From NCBI GenBank assembly GCA_030141605.1, contig JAQGDQ010000495.1, positions 1 through 64,000 of the forward strand: a stretch of 64,000 nt of DNA, written 5' to 3'. The notes beneath the pieces were generated by a model that did not search any database, had not been told where the DNA came from, and saw only the letters and a list, made by a program, of their open reading frames with translations. Shown one piece after another: positions 38,201-51,114 of the stretch. The stretch is from Tubiluchus corallicola (taxonomy: Eukaryota; Priapulida; Priapulimorpha; Priapulimorphida; Tubiluchidae). Both the position numbers and the translations under genes were made by a program. Every line of letters starts with the position of its first letter. Within the stretch, counting starts at the first letter, position 1.

Positions 38201-39871
38201 TTTCACTAGCAAAGTATCAGGGCAAATATGGTGTTAGATATAAGTGTAGTACAGTGTACAAATAGGCTGAGACTGACTCTAAATTTAGGTTATTAAAATA
38301 AAGCTTATTGTACAGCTTGGCATTCACAAGCTTTTGCAATTATTTTAAAATTGGCATTATTAATCTTTACACATCCTGAAAATAAAGTAGCTAATTTATT
38401 GTTCATGTGCCAGTGGAGATGCAAATGACTTTCTAATTTAGCATTGTTTTTGGGCATCTATTGGATTAGTATCAGTTCTTTAATCACTTACACGACTAGA
38501 TAAACAGCATAAAATTTTATGTGACCTTACCAAATTCAAAACGTTTCAGGTTATAGAACTAAGGGACAAGTTCATGTACAATATCACACCACTGAGCCTA
38601 GAGAGACGAGCAGGTTTCAGCGTCTTCAGTGATGATGAAAATGATATCACGGAAGAAGACATGGCTGCAGCAATAGGCTGCTTCAGTGGTATGCTACCAC
38701 CAAGCCAAAACAATGCTCCAAAACCCAAAGGTGAGGAATCATTAAGTCAGACAAAATTAATAATAAGATGATGACAATCTTCTAGTTATTTAAGGACTTT
38801 TCATACAAGTTTTTTATGTTTTGTCTAGGAGATGAAGAAAGTCATGCACCTGTGTCACACACAGATATGAGATCAGTTACACCTGGTGCACTTTCACATC
38901 AGCCAGATAATATTACTCTCAGGCAACTTTTTGCTCTGGAAAGGACGACAACTGACATTGCAAGCCTCAAGAAGAAATACGCGAAACTGAAACAGCGTCA
39001 ACAACAAGCTCAAGTCATTCTCTTCACGGAAAACACGAAGAGAAAGATGAAACAACAAAGAAAAGTAGCAGTTTCACCATGCTTCAACGATTCTTCTCTG
39101 CCGATCAATATTGCTCCCATTGCCATTAATCACTTATACTTGAGTCGAGATCACATGAAATCCGCCCAAGAAATTCAGCCACTAAAAAGTCCCGCATCAC
39201 ATTCTCATGGACTGCTAACTATGCAGCCACCAGTTAAAGATGAACACGGAGCGTTTGACTCAGAAGATGTGTCCAACTCACCTGAGCTAAATCCAGTGAA
39301 AGTGAATGAAAGTACAACTCGAACTGTGTGTGATTTTGAGAAAGAACTTACACATGAGGCTTTACCATATGAAGCCAACAGCGAAACAGAAGACAATGAT
39401 TTAGATGTTTCAAAGGAAAAATTTGACAGTAAAAGCATAAGTGCACAGCAAGACAGGATGGTCAGTAAAAGTAGCACACCCTCAAGGGACAGCGATGATG
39501 AAAATGTCCCAATGGCACACACCAGTAGGAAGTCCAGCTCTGGGTCAAATGACGGGGATGAGGAATTAACCAGTAGTAGTGATAATTCTGTGCAACAGGT
39601 GACAAAAACCTACTTGCCGAATGGCAGAAAGAGGGTTAGCAATCCGCCAAAGCCAAAACAATTATTTTACCCATTTCCAAAAAGACACGTACCGGTTAAA
39701 AGTCCCATTTCGGTACAGTTAGGGTTGTATAAGCCAGGAGTGGAACCCGAAGTTAAAGTGCAATTGCCAAGATTCCGAAATCAAGAGCCAATGGAAATCA
39801 AACAGACACACTTAAATCAGTGCTTACATAGACAATATATGGCACAGGTGAAAGCAACTGCTCGACACTGA
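29299..39871 (+). CDS. TBC1D30: TBC1 domain family member 30 (Rab GTPase-activating protein)
   Basis: Ten coding exons join with consistent GT-AG phases: 29299-29755, 31223-31387, 33536-33663, 35403-35528, 35755-35940, 36391-36556, 37208-37382, 37842-37980, 38550-38730 and 38829-39871. They total 2766 nt (921 aa, close to the vertebrate length). An in-frame TAG precedes the ATG. Exon 2 is a basic coiled-coil segment (residues ~153-207). Exons 3-8 form the TBC domain, with the arginine finger I290-V-K-D-L-H-R296 and glutamine finger Y329-C-Q331, plus the family-typical NVFTMQWFLTLFATCLP. Exon 9 has YNITP and an acidic loop. Exon 10 holds a Lys/Gln coiled coil (TTTDIASLKKKY) and a basic Ser/Pro-rich tail. 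In vertebrates the protein acts on Rab8 at the cilium base; catalytic residues are intact here. Exon 10 is unusually large. Confidence 0.95.
29756..31222 (+). other. Intron 1 of TBC1D30
   Basis: AT-rich, no gene seen. It contains the ~101-bp tandem triplication at 30581-30880. Confidence 0.8.
30581..30880. repeat. Tandem triplication, ~101-bp unit
   Basis: Three copies start at about 30581, 30681 and 30782, each beginning aaaacaatgtaaattgtca and containing gtttattc...caatttacctttg. The third is more diverged. No coding potential. Confidence 0.85.
32135..32152. promoter_or_regulatory. 18-bp perfect palindrome (CG-rich core)
   Basis: atgttgcgcgcgcaacat is its own reverse complement, in AT-rich surroundings ~0.8 kb upstream of the alternative TBC1D30 first exon. 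It may be a dimeric factor site. No function is proven by sequence. Confidence 0.4.
32168..32175. promoter_or_regulatory. CRE octamer TGACGTCA
   Basis: A perfect cAMP-response element octamer, 16 bases after the palindrome and ~750 bases before the alternative first exon. Single octamers occur by chance, so function is inference. Confidence 0.3.
32923..32989 (+). CDS. TBC1D30: Alternative first coding exon of TBC1D30
   Basis: The ATG opens 22 codons (MEALVASFRNGFEGFIGLGS then KS) and ends at TCCG|gtaagc in phase 1. Exon 3 (33536) needs exactly a phase-1 donor, so splicing gives ...SKS-GEDTRIRF and skips exons 1-2. The product would lack the N-terminal region and coiled coil but keep the whole TBC domain (~736 aa). 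It could instead be a chance open segment, but start, donor and phase all fit. Confidence 0.5.
33183..33206. repeat. (CTCCCT)n short repeat in TBC1D30
   Basis: Four copies of a pyrimidine hexamer in the intron upstream of exon 3. Confidence 0.85.
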
Positions 39872-39953
39872 TACATATTTGCGCCAGACATATGCAAATT
39901 TACATATTTTTACTCTTTATAGGATGCATATAAAGCAAATGTGTACAGGTTGC

Positions 39954-39959
39954 AATAAA
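39954..39959 (+). terminator. Candidate polyadenylation signal of TBC1D30
   Basis: AATAAA 83 bases after the stop codon. A second hexamer at 40940 would give a ~1.1-kb 3' UTR. Confidence 0.4.
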
Positions 39960-40117
39960 AGATTTGCATTGTACAAGGACAGGCCAAAGTTGATACACAG
40001 TGCAAGACTGAAAATACGGTTACAGCCTGTCATGTATCATTTCGCAAGAAGTGAAATTCCATGGACTGCATATTATGCATTATCATGTTAATTTAGTTTA
40101 TGAGTAATGCCCAATTA

Positions 40118-40237
40118 TAGTTTTTGTTCACATCTGCTTGCTATACCTGTAAGTTATAGACTGAAAACTAGTTTGAATAGTTTTTGTTCACATCTGCTTG
40201 CTATAGCTATAAGTTATAGATTGAAAACTAGTTTGAA
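40118..40237. repeat. 60-bp direct duplication
   Basis: Two copies, 40118-40177 and 40178-40237, of tagtttttgttcacatctgc... differ at only a few bases. Confidence 0.9.
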
Positions 40238-41786
40238 TTATGCCGGCTATTGGTTAATCTGAAATCCATGTTTGATTTGGTGATTGTTATATAAATAATT
40301 TTACTTATTTATGTTTATTATGTTAATGTACAATTTTAGTATAACGGGTTACCACTATGTCTTCTTTCAACCTTCTGTAACTTTGATTTCTATTTCAAGT
40401 AGTAGCTTTTGTATTTGTACAAAACTAGTGTATTAAGGAATTAGTAAAAATAATGAATTATCTACATAGATGCCAAAATATTTGTTACATTAACGAAAGG
40501 AGCCAGTGAATTTAACGTCAGAAAACTATGTGATAACAATGTTGTACAAAACTTTTTTACTGGTGAACAACTTTGGTTATTTAGTATTGATGTCAAAAAA
40601 TTATTATGAATTTTTGAAAAAAAAAGTTGAAAGCAGTCGCACAGGTCTTATCATTCTTCAGTTTGAAATGTATACGTAAAAATTCCAAATGCATAAACTG
40701 AGATTAGAAGAACTGTCAACCAACGAAGTAAAGGAACAAATCTTTGCAGATTTATTAATTTATTATTACAGATTACACATTACAGAATGAAGCTAGAAAA
40801 GCATTGTCATTGATCATAAAACATATAGAACATATTTATCAAAATAGCTTAAAAGTTGGTGGTAGTTTACATATCATAATGTCCTCATAAAGCAATATAC
40901 CATTAAAGGTTTTTTGTTTGGTAGTCAGTTGTTATTATGAATAAACTGAATTATTACATTCATGCTGCCTTTGCTTACATATGTAACTTGTTGTTATTGG
41001 CAATGAAATAATGTTACAAATGGCTATTGCAAAGCATTTTATAATACACTATAGTCTTTATGAACATGGTCGTAAGACAACTTCATGAAAATACAGATAA
41101 ATCTAATCGTACCAGTATCAACGTCAGTGGTTTCTGGTTCGAATCCAAATGTAGTTTTAATTTTTACCACACATTTTTAGCCATATTTGGACTCGACAGT
41201 AATGTAAGAAATGGTGGTATGAGTTCTACTTCTGTGACAGTAAGGTAATCAGAAGATTACTGATATGACACACGCAAGTACAGAACACAAATATCTATTA
41301 CGAAGGCCTAGTAAGAACTCGTTTATTAATTAGTTTTACAGCTGGAAATAAAGCATTATCATTGCATTAACAATGAAAACACTTGGTATTATATGACAAG
41401 AGATCATATTCAGCAAACCATCTTAAAAAGAGACGAGCTGCAAACAAAACAGGACACATCATAAATCAAGACGGGGAAATCTAATGACTGAAATACTTAA
41501 ATACATGAATATAGAAAGTGCCCAGGCATTAAACAAACCTCTCTCGCAAGCATCGTATCACAATACTTATATTAAATAAAATTTGTTTAAAATGCAATAA
41601 AAACACACATGATGATATGTACAAATAGAAAACTTATTTGCAAGATATGAAAATTATTTTACAAAATACCTTTCTGTGTAACTAGTTTGTCAATCTCGTG
41701 AGTTTACAATGTGCAGCATTTTGACATAGTGCAGCAAAATGTCAGACGCTTCAAAAGATGAAGTAAGCTAGCCTTCAGCTTAGTGG

Positions 41787-44700
41787 CTAGTCAGCCAAAT
41801 CATGCTGGTCAAAGTATCTAGCTGCTAAGCACAGAAGCAGATTTAATGCAGCTAAATGCTCATGATCAGCACCATCCTGTCATTGTAAAAAAATTGTTAT
41901 TGTAAGAGGATTTCAAAAGATTATGCTAATTTCCAATATCTTGGCAGACTTGAAACTAGTGTTAATCATTAGTGACTGGAATTGAAAAACTTTAAGAAGA
42001 AATTGGACCAAAATGCCTTCCTTTACTGAATGGTTAACAAAACTTTATTATCAATCCAACTGCTTTGTTTACTATTCCCACAACTAAATGGTAGAAATAT
42101 TAAAAATCTTAAATGATTTACTGATAATTATTTCACTAACGAATACTTTAAGGGCTAACTGAATCAAGATTTCAAGCTAATGAACTGGATATTCTTATAA
42201 GGTCAGCCGGTTAAGCTATTATAAAATATTACATTACAAATACTGGGCTAGTGTAATACTATACCACCAAGTAACAGTACACCAACTTCATTAATAGTTA
42301 GCACAATTTTTGTACCATGAAAGGACAAATTTTATAGTTCGCCTGAACCATCCTTATATAGAAGATACTGGAATGCTGAAGAATGCACTCAAGATAAAGG
42401 ATGAACACTCACTTTTTTATGAAAAGATTTATTTAGTTTTCATATTTTGTGCAAACCATTGTTACTGAATTACAAGTTTATAAGGATAATATCTGGCTAT
42501 GGTATAAAAGATTAAAAGAAATATAAAATGCTATACAAGCTATGCAAACACCATGTGCATTAATTTTATTCTATTACTCACCAAAGTTGCTCTGAGGTTG
42601 GTACATAGTCGTGCTAGTGTCCGAATTAAATGGCACGCTTCTGGAGTTAATGGTTTCTCTAAGCAAGCTAACAAAGCAAACAACCATTGACCCTAAACAA
42701 CAGTAAAATGTCGAAGCATAAATGTATTTTCAAAAACAGCAAGCTTCATTGCAGAAATCAAAGAAACACTTGGAAGATTAAACGGACACTCAAACAAAAA
42801 AGCCAGCACAATGTATATCTATTTGTGGGTTGCACAAAATGTTCATTTACTGGTCATTAAAAGTGCCTTTAAATATTTATGCTTTGTGAGTTTCTATCAT
42901 TATTGCGAATATATCAGTTCAAGTAAAAACACAATAGCAATTTTAGCTGTAGTCTACTCTACTCAGCATATCCGCAATGTCAGTTTATGTCCTACAGAAG
43001 AAATGACAGTTAAAAGGTGAAGTATTTTTGATAAATTCTGGCTTCAAAACCAGATCTCACAAATTCAGTGCCAAAGTAGTGGATCACAAAGTGCAATAAA
43101 TGCTTAATAAATCCATGAACAATAAATCCATCCACTTATTGAGAGCACTATCGCTGGAATGAAGCTGTAATACTTTAACCTAGTATTAATTATAGTTTAA
43201 ACCACCATTTATTAATTCCAGACTTTGCTTCATAAATCCACCTTGTGTGCTGCAAAGACAAAATAATGACATAAGACCATATGATTGTCCCACATCTTAA
43301 CTTGAGCTAGGTCAGCGTAGTTGTTCTAAGCTTTGCATTTTTACAGCTTTGCATTTTTTCCACTTAAAGCTTTGACTTTAGCTGTTTACTTCGCATGTTA
43401 TAATGCGAGCATGAGTCAAGCACCAGGTGAGAAATTTAAGTTGGTTAAACTAACATTCAAAGTCTTGCTGACAAATGAATAATTGTGTTATTAAAGTTAC
43501 ATGTACTGTTTTTTTTTAAATTGGCAAACAGCTTATCACATATTAATGATAATGGCACTTTATGCAAATTAATGTAAATGTACAAACGCTAATAAATTGT
43601 TTCACTTTGCCAAAAAACATTTTGCGCGCAATTTACCGGGTGATTAGAGTATTGGCTTCATAAATAACCAATACGCATTATAATAACATAGAAATTGCTA
43701 CTTAATAGGTTTCTTCAGTTTATAAATCCAGGTGGATAAATCCATTCAGCGTCGCAACAACGTGGATTTAATAAGCAAAGTAACCGACATAAAAAACAGC
43801 AGTAGGAATTTACAGTGAGATTGCCTCATTCTTTATTACTATCATTTATTCTCATTGCAGTGCATTTTCCAAGTGGTTTTCAACGTTGCAGCAGCCTGTG
43901 ATAGCTGAATTTATGAAACTATTTAAAGGCTGGTATTTAACTACAACTTGAGGCCATAATTCTGTTAATACTTGTTTAATTTTTTTTTCAACAGCTGCAA
44001 GCATTCAAACTACAATCAGCATTTTTGGTAGGAAGTGCAAATTTGTTTGATGTATCTGGAGAAAAAACACTAATCTGGCATTTGGGTAAGGATTCTGCAA
44101 AAATGCTGAAATTTTAGCATTAATGACAAACCTACCTGTAGGTGAGAGAATCCAGTTTCCTTGAACCAGCTTATATGAAAACACAGCAGCTGCTCTACAG
44201 TGGACTGAAAACAAACATAACATATGATAAAAACAATGACCAAGCTGTTTCTAAAGTAATTCAAACAAAGTTCAAGCAACCCTCACACAACACAAACGTT
44301 TCCAAAAAACATTAAAAGCACTGATTGTGAGCACCAACAGGACAAGCTTAACGTCAAGAAACATTAGAAACGACAAGCTTATACTAAATTAGACTGTTAA
44401 AAGGCTTGTAAACTTGTTCCGCAACTAAGCACAAAGATTCTGCTTTTGCAACATCTAGCTACATTTTGCATCTTTACAACAAACGTCACACCTGATCTAA
44501 TGCCAACATTATGCTCAGTAAAGGTGGCAATGCATCTTGTGATTGTTGGTCAGCTTCTATTAAGCTAAACTGTTTGAGGGGTAGACTGTTTCCAAAGCAA
44601 AACTGATGCCAACCTAGTTCATCATCTTCTTCTGGCTGAAATGTATCAGATATTACAAGTACTAATGCATACACACAAGGTTCTTTATTGTTAAAGCCTA

Positions 44701-47700
44701 GTTAAGTCAATAAGTACCTTAGTTAGTATTTAGCCAAAGGACAAAATATCAAATGAAATAAAGAGTCAAATTTAAATTCCTGATTGCTTCATCAACATTC
44801 CTCTTTAGAAAATGTTCCTTAAAGAAAAACAGTAACTCGTTTTAAACCATAACCGTTTTTTGTTGAAAGAAAAATATTGTTTTCATTTAAGGAATTATTA
44901 GTTCAGAGGTTTAGTTTCAGGAGTTTTTCATTCACTTGAGAAAGAAAGAGCTGTATAAACTCAACAGAACACGGTCCAATCTTGATGATAGGGTAGGCTC
45001 GTGAAATGTGAAATTACAGATTAGACAAGCATAAAATTGGAATTATGAACTTTCAATGTCACACAACAGCACTGTATCTAAATGTTTGTTCTTGCATAAG
45101 AACAAAATTTTAAAGACTCCAGAAAATTTCACAAAACTGTGACAACACTAGTTTCTGCGCTAATATTTAATTACGAGAAACATTTTGGCAATTAGTAAGG
45201 ATGATAAAATATATACTTTAAGTCAAAATGAAGTATAATCTCAGCCTGTTTTTCTATTAGATAATTAAATAAAAATAAATAAACATAAAATAACTAAACC
45301 GCTATAAATAGGTGAGAATTACTTACAAGATTATTCCTTTGGCGCAGTTTAGCTGCAATTGTCGTATCAGTTCTCAATCTGGCCAAATTCTAAAACAGCC
45401 CAAAGTTAAAGAAAAATGCTTGCTTGTTTGTTTGAAAACTGTGCCAAAAACTTAAAAAAAAACTAAATAGCCTTTTAAGCAAACAACAACCAAGCAAATA
45501 TGGGCTGGATCATATTAAAGTGAATTTAGTAGAAAAAGAAAATGTACTTTTTGATGAAACTGGAGTCAATATATGACACAATTGCCTCTGACATGATTTC
45601 AGTAGCTTTACTCTTACACAATCACAGAGAAAATATTGTTTGGTAATCATTTGTCAAATGTGGTTAGTGTAAAGAGAGTGAAATTTATCACTTTTCACCA
45701 ATTAAAAACATTTGCTACCAATATTAAATTAATTATGCTAGTACAGCAAAATAAGGGATGATTTTGCTTAACTTAACACAAATTGCAATACAATACCTGT
45801 CTCAATTCTGAAAAATTTGCAACCTGTGCATTTTGCCATTGTAGTGAAGCTGCGTATCCCTGCGGAGCTGGTTGACAGCCATTGGACTAAAACCAAGCAA
45901 CATGTACATTAGTCTGCTAAACAAAACGTCAAACAATCAACTTGCCTATTGGTTGCCTATTGGTAGAATGAGGTCTGTGAAAAGCTTGGGCATGCTTGCC
46001 TGGAACAAATACAACTTACCAAATCTTCCAGGAAGTCCATAACGAGCAAATGCCGTAATGAGTAATAACTATCTAACATGTCTGTAATATCTTCAGAAGT
46101 ATATTTAGGACTAAATCACCTGACTGACTTATGCCAAAGGAAGCTACAGTCATAGCCTGAACTTATCATTGAGTGACTCATCATGTTGTTAAAGCAAGAA
46201 CCAACCCTTCAACAACATTTACTGCATTTTAACATAACAATTAAAAATATTGAAATCAACGCACAAGATATGTGCATAGAATGCTTAACTTAAAAGTGTA
46301 AAAGAAATTTAAAAATTTTTATTTCCTGCCAGCATATTTCAAAAAAATGACGAAAGCTGGTGACTGCTGGGCAGCGTGAATGCTGTGAAGGCAAGTTGTG
46401 ATGAAGGTACGCGTTGAGAAATTTCTACAGTTCACTCAGAAGTTCAGTTATTCTAGCGTTTTATTTAACTGTGTTTACGTAAAAATTAGTTATTTGATCA
46501 CTTATAACCAAGATTAAAGTGGCTACGTAGCTCTAACCCACAGGTTGATACCATAAAATGTGTAAGTAGTATACATTAATTGTATAAATGTAATTAATTT
46601 ACAACTGGGTTGGTTACTTAGTTTATTGAGTTCGCTCTATAAGTCAAAAAAAAGATTGCTGAAGCACTTGGCAGAATTTTTTGCCAAAATGAGTGCGCCC
46701 AAGCGTGAAGTGATCGCGAATTTAAATTGAAATTATTAATTACACGAGGAGCTTATCACAATTTCATTGCTGAAACTTTCTAACATTTTTCTCAAGAAAT
46801 ATTAGATAATAATAATATAATTAATAATAATAATAATAATATAATAGTATAAGCTCAACTTCCCGAGAGACTTGGCTTTTGCTTTAACAACCTGTTAAGC
46901 TAAATAGTTTTTAACAACTCAGGAAAGCCAATATTGAAGCAGTAAAGAAGCATTTACATATTTAAACACAAAAACGCAAGAGACACATATAAAATAAAGA
47001 CAAGAAAAAAATCTGAAACAACATACTGCACAATGTAAAAATATGCATGGATACAAAGTTGCAGATTTTGGTTAAATTTAATCAACAAAACCTAAAAATT
47101 TCATAAGATGCTCACTAGCATTGAATATGTATTTTAATGTCCGCACATAAAGATAGGCAAATAGTTCAATAAGAAATGCACATCAGTTAAAACCAGGGCT
47201 CGAAATACTCGTTTCACGATTCGCTCCGTAAATGATTGCCATAGCTCTACAAACACTGAAGCACTTATGCTTCGGATTACGTAAATACTTACGGATAATA
47301 ACAGCAAAACAAGTAAACAACAAATAATGCAAAATGGCCATCTGTCATAAAATATGCCGAAGAAAACCAAGTAATTATTTTACCAAGTTGTTTAAAAATA
47401 TTTGTCGTCATTATTAATTCACGAAAATCTACAACAGAAGTAATATTTCACAAATAAAATTTGTAAGAATAATGGCACTGTTCATGTTAGATGGTACGAC
47501 CATGGCACCTAGTAAATGCAGATGACAAGTAAGATGCAAAACAAAGTGAAATACAGGTGCTGCTGCAATTTCATGGTTTTTTGCTACACTGTAGTCTGGA
47601 CATGATAGTAAACAACAACAAATAAATGAGTAGCCAAAACTCGAAGCTATATACTTCACTCATTTTGTATAATAAAATCTATTGTTTATTTTAAAATCAA

Positions 47701-50103
47701 TGACTATGGTGGGCTAACAACCCAGTTGGAACTTTGGCTATGTAATAACACAAGATGTTCCAATAATTAAGGCATTAATTATTGTAGTAAATTAACCTTT
47801 CTTTTTTAAATATATAGTACTAGCCAGTATTTCAATATACTTTACAGTTTTGTAGACAAAGGGTTTTAAATTAGGAAAAAGATTTATTAAATTTCCTTCT
47901 TACAAATTTTCTTTTTATTTCAATAACTGTTTACTAGAACACTAAAGAATCTAACAGGAATATACTTGTCTGGCAGTTTCCCGTGATTTGTCTATCTCAA
48001 TATATACTATACTTCAATATTTTTGCTGCTATAAATAGAGAGAATAAAGAGGTTAGACTGTAAACTGCTTTCTATAATAACTACATATAAGTACAAAGTT
48101 GTAACAGATAAGTTATAAAAAAGTAGCCACATCATGAATTACATAGCAGTATTTATTTAGCTTAAAAGCTATATAAGGGAAAAACAGGTCACTGCCTTGC
48201 ATTAAAGTTCGTATGCTCTTTGTTTTTATTATAGTGAAGCATACAGTGCTTCACAGAAAAAATAAAGTATTTCGAACCCCGTGAATCAAAAACAGTACTG
48301 CTGAACCAAATACTAAATTTAAACTAATCCTTTTAAATTTAAAAATGGCACTTACATTTAAAACTTTCACAGTTTGATTTTTGTGGAAAGTAGAAACATC
48401 AAGAGATGCAACAACTATATTCGGACATTGTCCAGCTTCTTTCCTATGAAAATCAATGACAGCATTTGGTTTAATATGGTTTTTTATGGTTATATAGTTT
48501 AATATGGTATATATGGTTTTTTAACTATATAAAAAATAGTTAATATATTTTAACTTTGACAATATGGAAAGAGACATGTATAACATCTTTATTGGCTAAT
48601 AAAATGGTAACAGTGGTATCATTTCATTTGAAAGAAATGGACCAGAGGCAGATTCACAAAGCTTCTTACAAACTGTTTTATCAGTAAGATCGTTCATTTA
48701 CAGTGGAATTCACAAATACAGTAGGTACCATTTATTAGACTCACGGTTAATAGAACTCAATTGCTGAATTGACTCAAGAACGCCTGGTACGCTCCTATTC
48801 AAATGTATATAAAAACTGTTGGCAATTGACTCAAACAACTCTGTATAATTGACTTAATATTTTTACTCCACATGCTTAAATAAGACACTTTTGTGTGACC
48901 TATGAGTTTTTACTACTTTTATGTCAACTTAATTCACTTTTGTGCTTTATAATATATGTAGAAACAATCATGGTAAGTACAGTTTTGTTTGTAAGCATGC
49001 ATGGTTATCATGCGCTAATACGCTAGCGTAGCGGTTTTGCTTTGATTCTGTTACGCGCTCGTCCAAACTACAATTTCCCAAATTACTCTCGACACAATTT
49101 TGAAAAAACGATCTGAAATTGAACAGTCAACAAGCCAAAATGAGAATCTAGCATCTAAGATGCAACGCCCAGGAAAAGACTAAAGTGGAGTCAAGAAAAA
49201 ACGATGCTCAAGTGAACGCTCCTTTAATGTGACAAAAAGCAGAAGATTTGGCAAAGAAAATGGGAAAAGAGGATTTTATCGCAACAGAGGAAACAAGGGC
49301 ATCGCTAACTGCAGCTCAAACACGCCAAGCACTAAATGTTTACTCTAGTATGTGCATCACAAAGCAGCAGATTTTCAATGTTTTTTACAATTATAAGAAC
49401 TTCGTGAGCCAACTTCATCGCAAGAAAATAAAGCATGTGACTTTGAAGGAATTTTTGTAATTTTTGCAAATAGACAGACTTGTGTGGTTTAGAAAAGTAT
49501 GCTTTTTATTTTAACTGCACAAAGGAATTTAGGCATTACTTCATTTCTAAAATTCATTAAAAACCTCTGCAATGCATGTTGAGCTGATAATTCATACTTT
49601 TATTCCAATAATACTATATCTGTCCTTAATTGGGCCATAACACTTCAGTCCCAAAGTGAGTCTATTAAGCAGAGCCTACTGTACTTTGTAACCTAAAATG
49701 TTTATCAAATGTGATTGTAACTTTATGAAAACAAAAGAAATTCAATACAGTTTTTTGCGATTGTGTTAGTGAATGCTTTAAAATTGCATCAAATTGTGAA
49801 TATATAAATAATTTAAAGAAATAATTTACTCACTTACAAAATCCATAATAATTTCCAGTCTTTCCTAGCCAAATAAATTAATGAAATCATTTAATGTCAG
49901 ATTTTGCCTGTTTATTAAAATTTGAAAAATGAAACCATGAAAACCATGAAACAATTTTCTCATTGAGAAATGTTGCCCCCTTGCTCTTACCTGACTCTTT
50001 GTAAATACTCTTTTCCAGAAGTAGGTGGAAAACCAGTAGCTTCCTCATTTATTATTGATAAATCTTCATCGACATAAAAAGCTTTTTGCAGAAAATCATC
50101 CAT
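41787..50103 (-). CDS. GEMIN2: Gemin2 (SMN-complex snRNP assembly factor)
   Basis: Eight coding exons on the minus strand fit together: 49991-50103, 48356-48443, 45797-45886, 45327-45389, 44492-44635, 44136-44204, 42582-42692 and 41787-41876. They total 768 nt (255 aa; human is ~280). Only the first junction is phase 2; all later ones are phase 0. Family signatures appear in order: [39 protein letters not shown], the [11 protein letters not shown] acidic/Trp block, [25 protein letters not shown] with the following LIRTLARLC, and the C-terminal [20 protein letters not shown]. Gemin2 wraps the Sm pentamer and anchors SMN during spliceosomal snRNP assembly. Exon 1 starts with an A at -3. It shares orientation with 4E-T, but the 3.7 kb between them argues against cotranscription. 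Confidence 0.95.
47194..48282. mobile_element. Possible inverted-repeat element in a GEMIN2 intron
   Basis: The left end cagggctcgaaatact (47194) and right end agtatttcgaaccccgtg (ending at about 48282) are imperfect inverted complements with one indel. Each end also carries a subterminal small hairpin of the form gaagca...tgcttc. The interior has no transposase. Flank duplication is weak, so the borders and the element itself are uncertain. Confidence 0.35.
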
Positions 50104-50234
50104 ATTTCCCAACTTGACTCATATTTTTTACCGATGTGAAACGTTGGACTCATCAACAATCTGTGAAAACATGGCTTACAAAAGTCTAAATGTACGTACA
50201 GAGTAATGGCACCTTCGTGGACAACTGCTTATTC

Positions 50235-50729
50235 CAGACCTGCCAACTCTCATGCATTAAGCGTGTGTCATAAGCATTTTAAGTGTTTCACATGAGCATC
50301 AAATTCCAGTTCTCATGCATTCCGCAACTTTACGCACAAGTTTGCAAAGAACCTGGTGTCCTTTGTCAATAGTACTAACCACAACCCAGTTAGTAGTACT
50401 AGTATCTGCAATGCAGTAACGTTCATGAGTCTTGCGATGTACATTATACTAAAGGGTTTTTTTTACAGTTATTTAAAATTAATCACTTTGGGGTGCTACT
50501 GCACTTTTTCATAGGAGCAAAAGAACATAATCTATATACATGTACAAACCAATGTGAACTGCAATAACAACATAATAAAGCTCAATAATATAAAGAAATT
50601 GTCTTTATATTAGCCAAAAAAGCAAATTTAATTTTTGGGGCATAATTTGCCCCCCGAGCCTACCAGGAATTGGTACACGGGCTTTCTACTTTTCACACTC
50701 ATTTTTACATCGAATGGTTGGCAGATCTG
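50235..50729. mobile_element. Candidate MITE upstream of GEMIN2
   Basis: The left end cagacctgccaac (50235-50247) is inverted-complementary, with one mismatch, to the right end gttggcagatctg (50717-50729). The interior (495 bp in total) lacks an ORF. Flanking 8-mers match only partly, so target duplication is unproven. A CAG...CTG-ended element of this size would fit hAT-like debris. Confidence 0.45.
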
Positions 50730-51114
50730 CTTTTTTAGAAAGTGCATTGCTTTATGCTACAATTGTAAGTTACATGTTGTGTATTAATTAATAACAAAAA
50801 AAGCGGTGTTGACAATCGATGACTTTGAAAACTTAGTACTAATTTAATCCCTTACTTGTACAATATTTTTGCGACATTTTCGGTCAAGAACAATTAACAT
50901 AACTACGCAACATGAAATCTCCCAAATTATTTCTTGCAGTGCACAATTCATTCATTTCATCTTCAATGATATAGATCAACATCATCATCTCTTGAGTCAC
51001 ACGTCGTTTGACATGACCCTCCTGATCACTTTATTCCAAGCTGCCCCGCCCGCAACCTCCCATGTCTCTGTATTTTTGAAATCTAATGGTGTGTTGATAC
51101 TAGCTCTTTTTGGA

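Larger units (their letters stand above)
39872..41786. other. Convergent intergenic region / 3' UTRs of TBC1D30 and GEMIN2
   Basis: AATAAA signals for the plus-strand gene lie at 39954 and 40940. A minus-strand AATAAA lies at 41322-41327 for GEMIN2. Short open frames here have no recognisable motif. Confidence 0.5.

Noticed and set aside
49840..49866. Possible extra GEMIN2 exon (ctag|gaaagactgg...gatttt|gtaagt)
   Set aside because: Exon 1 joins exon 2 at 48443 directly, in phase and with continuous family similarity. Adding this piece breaks the conserved block.
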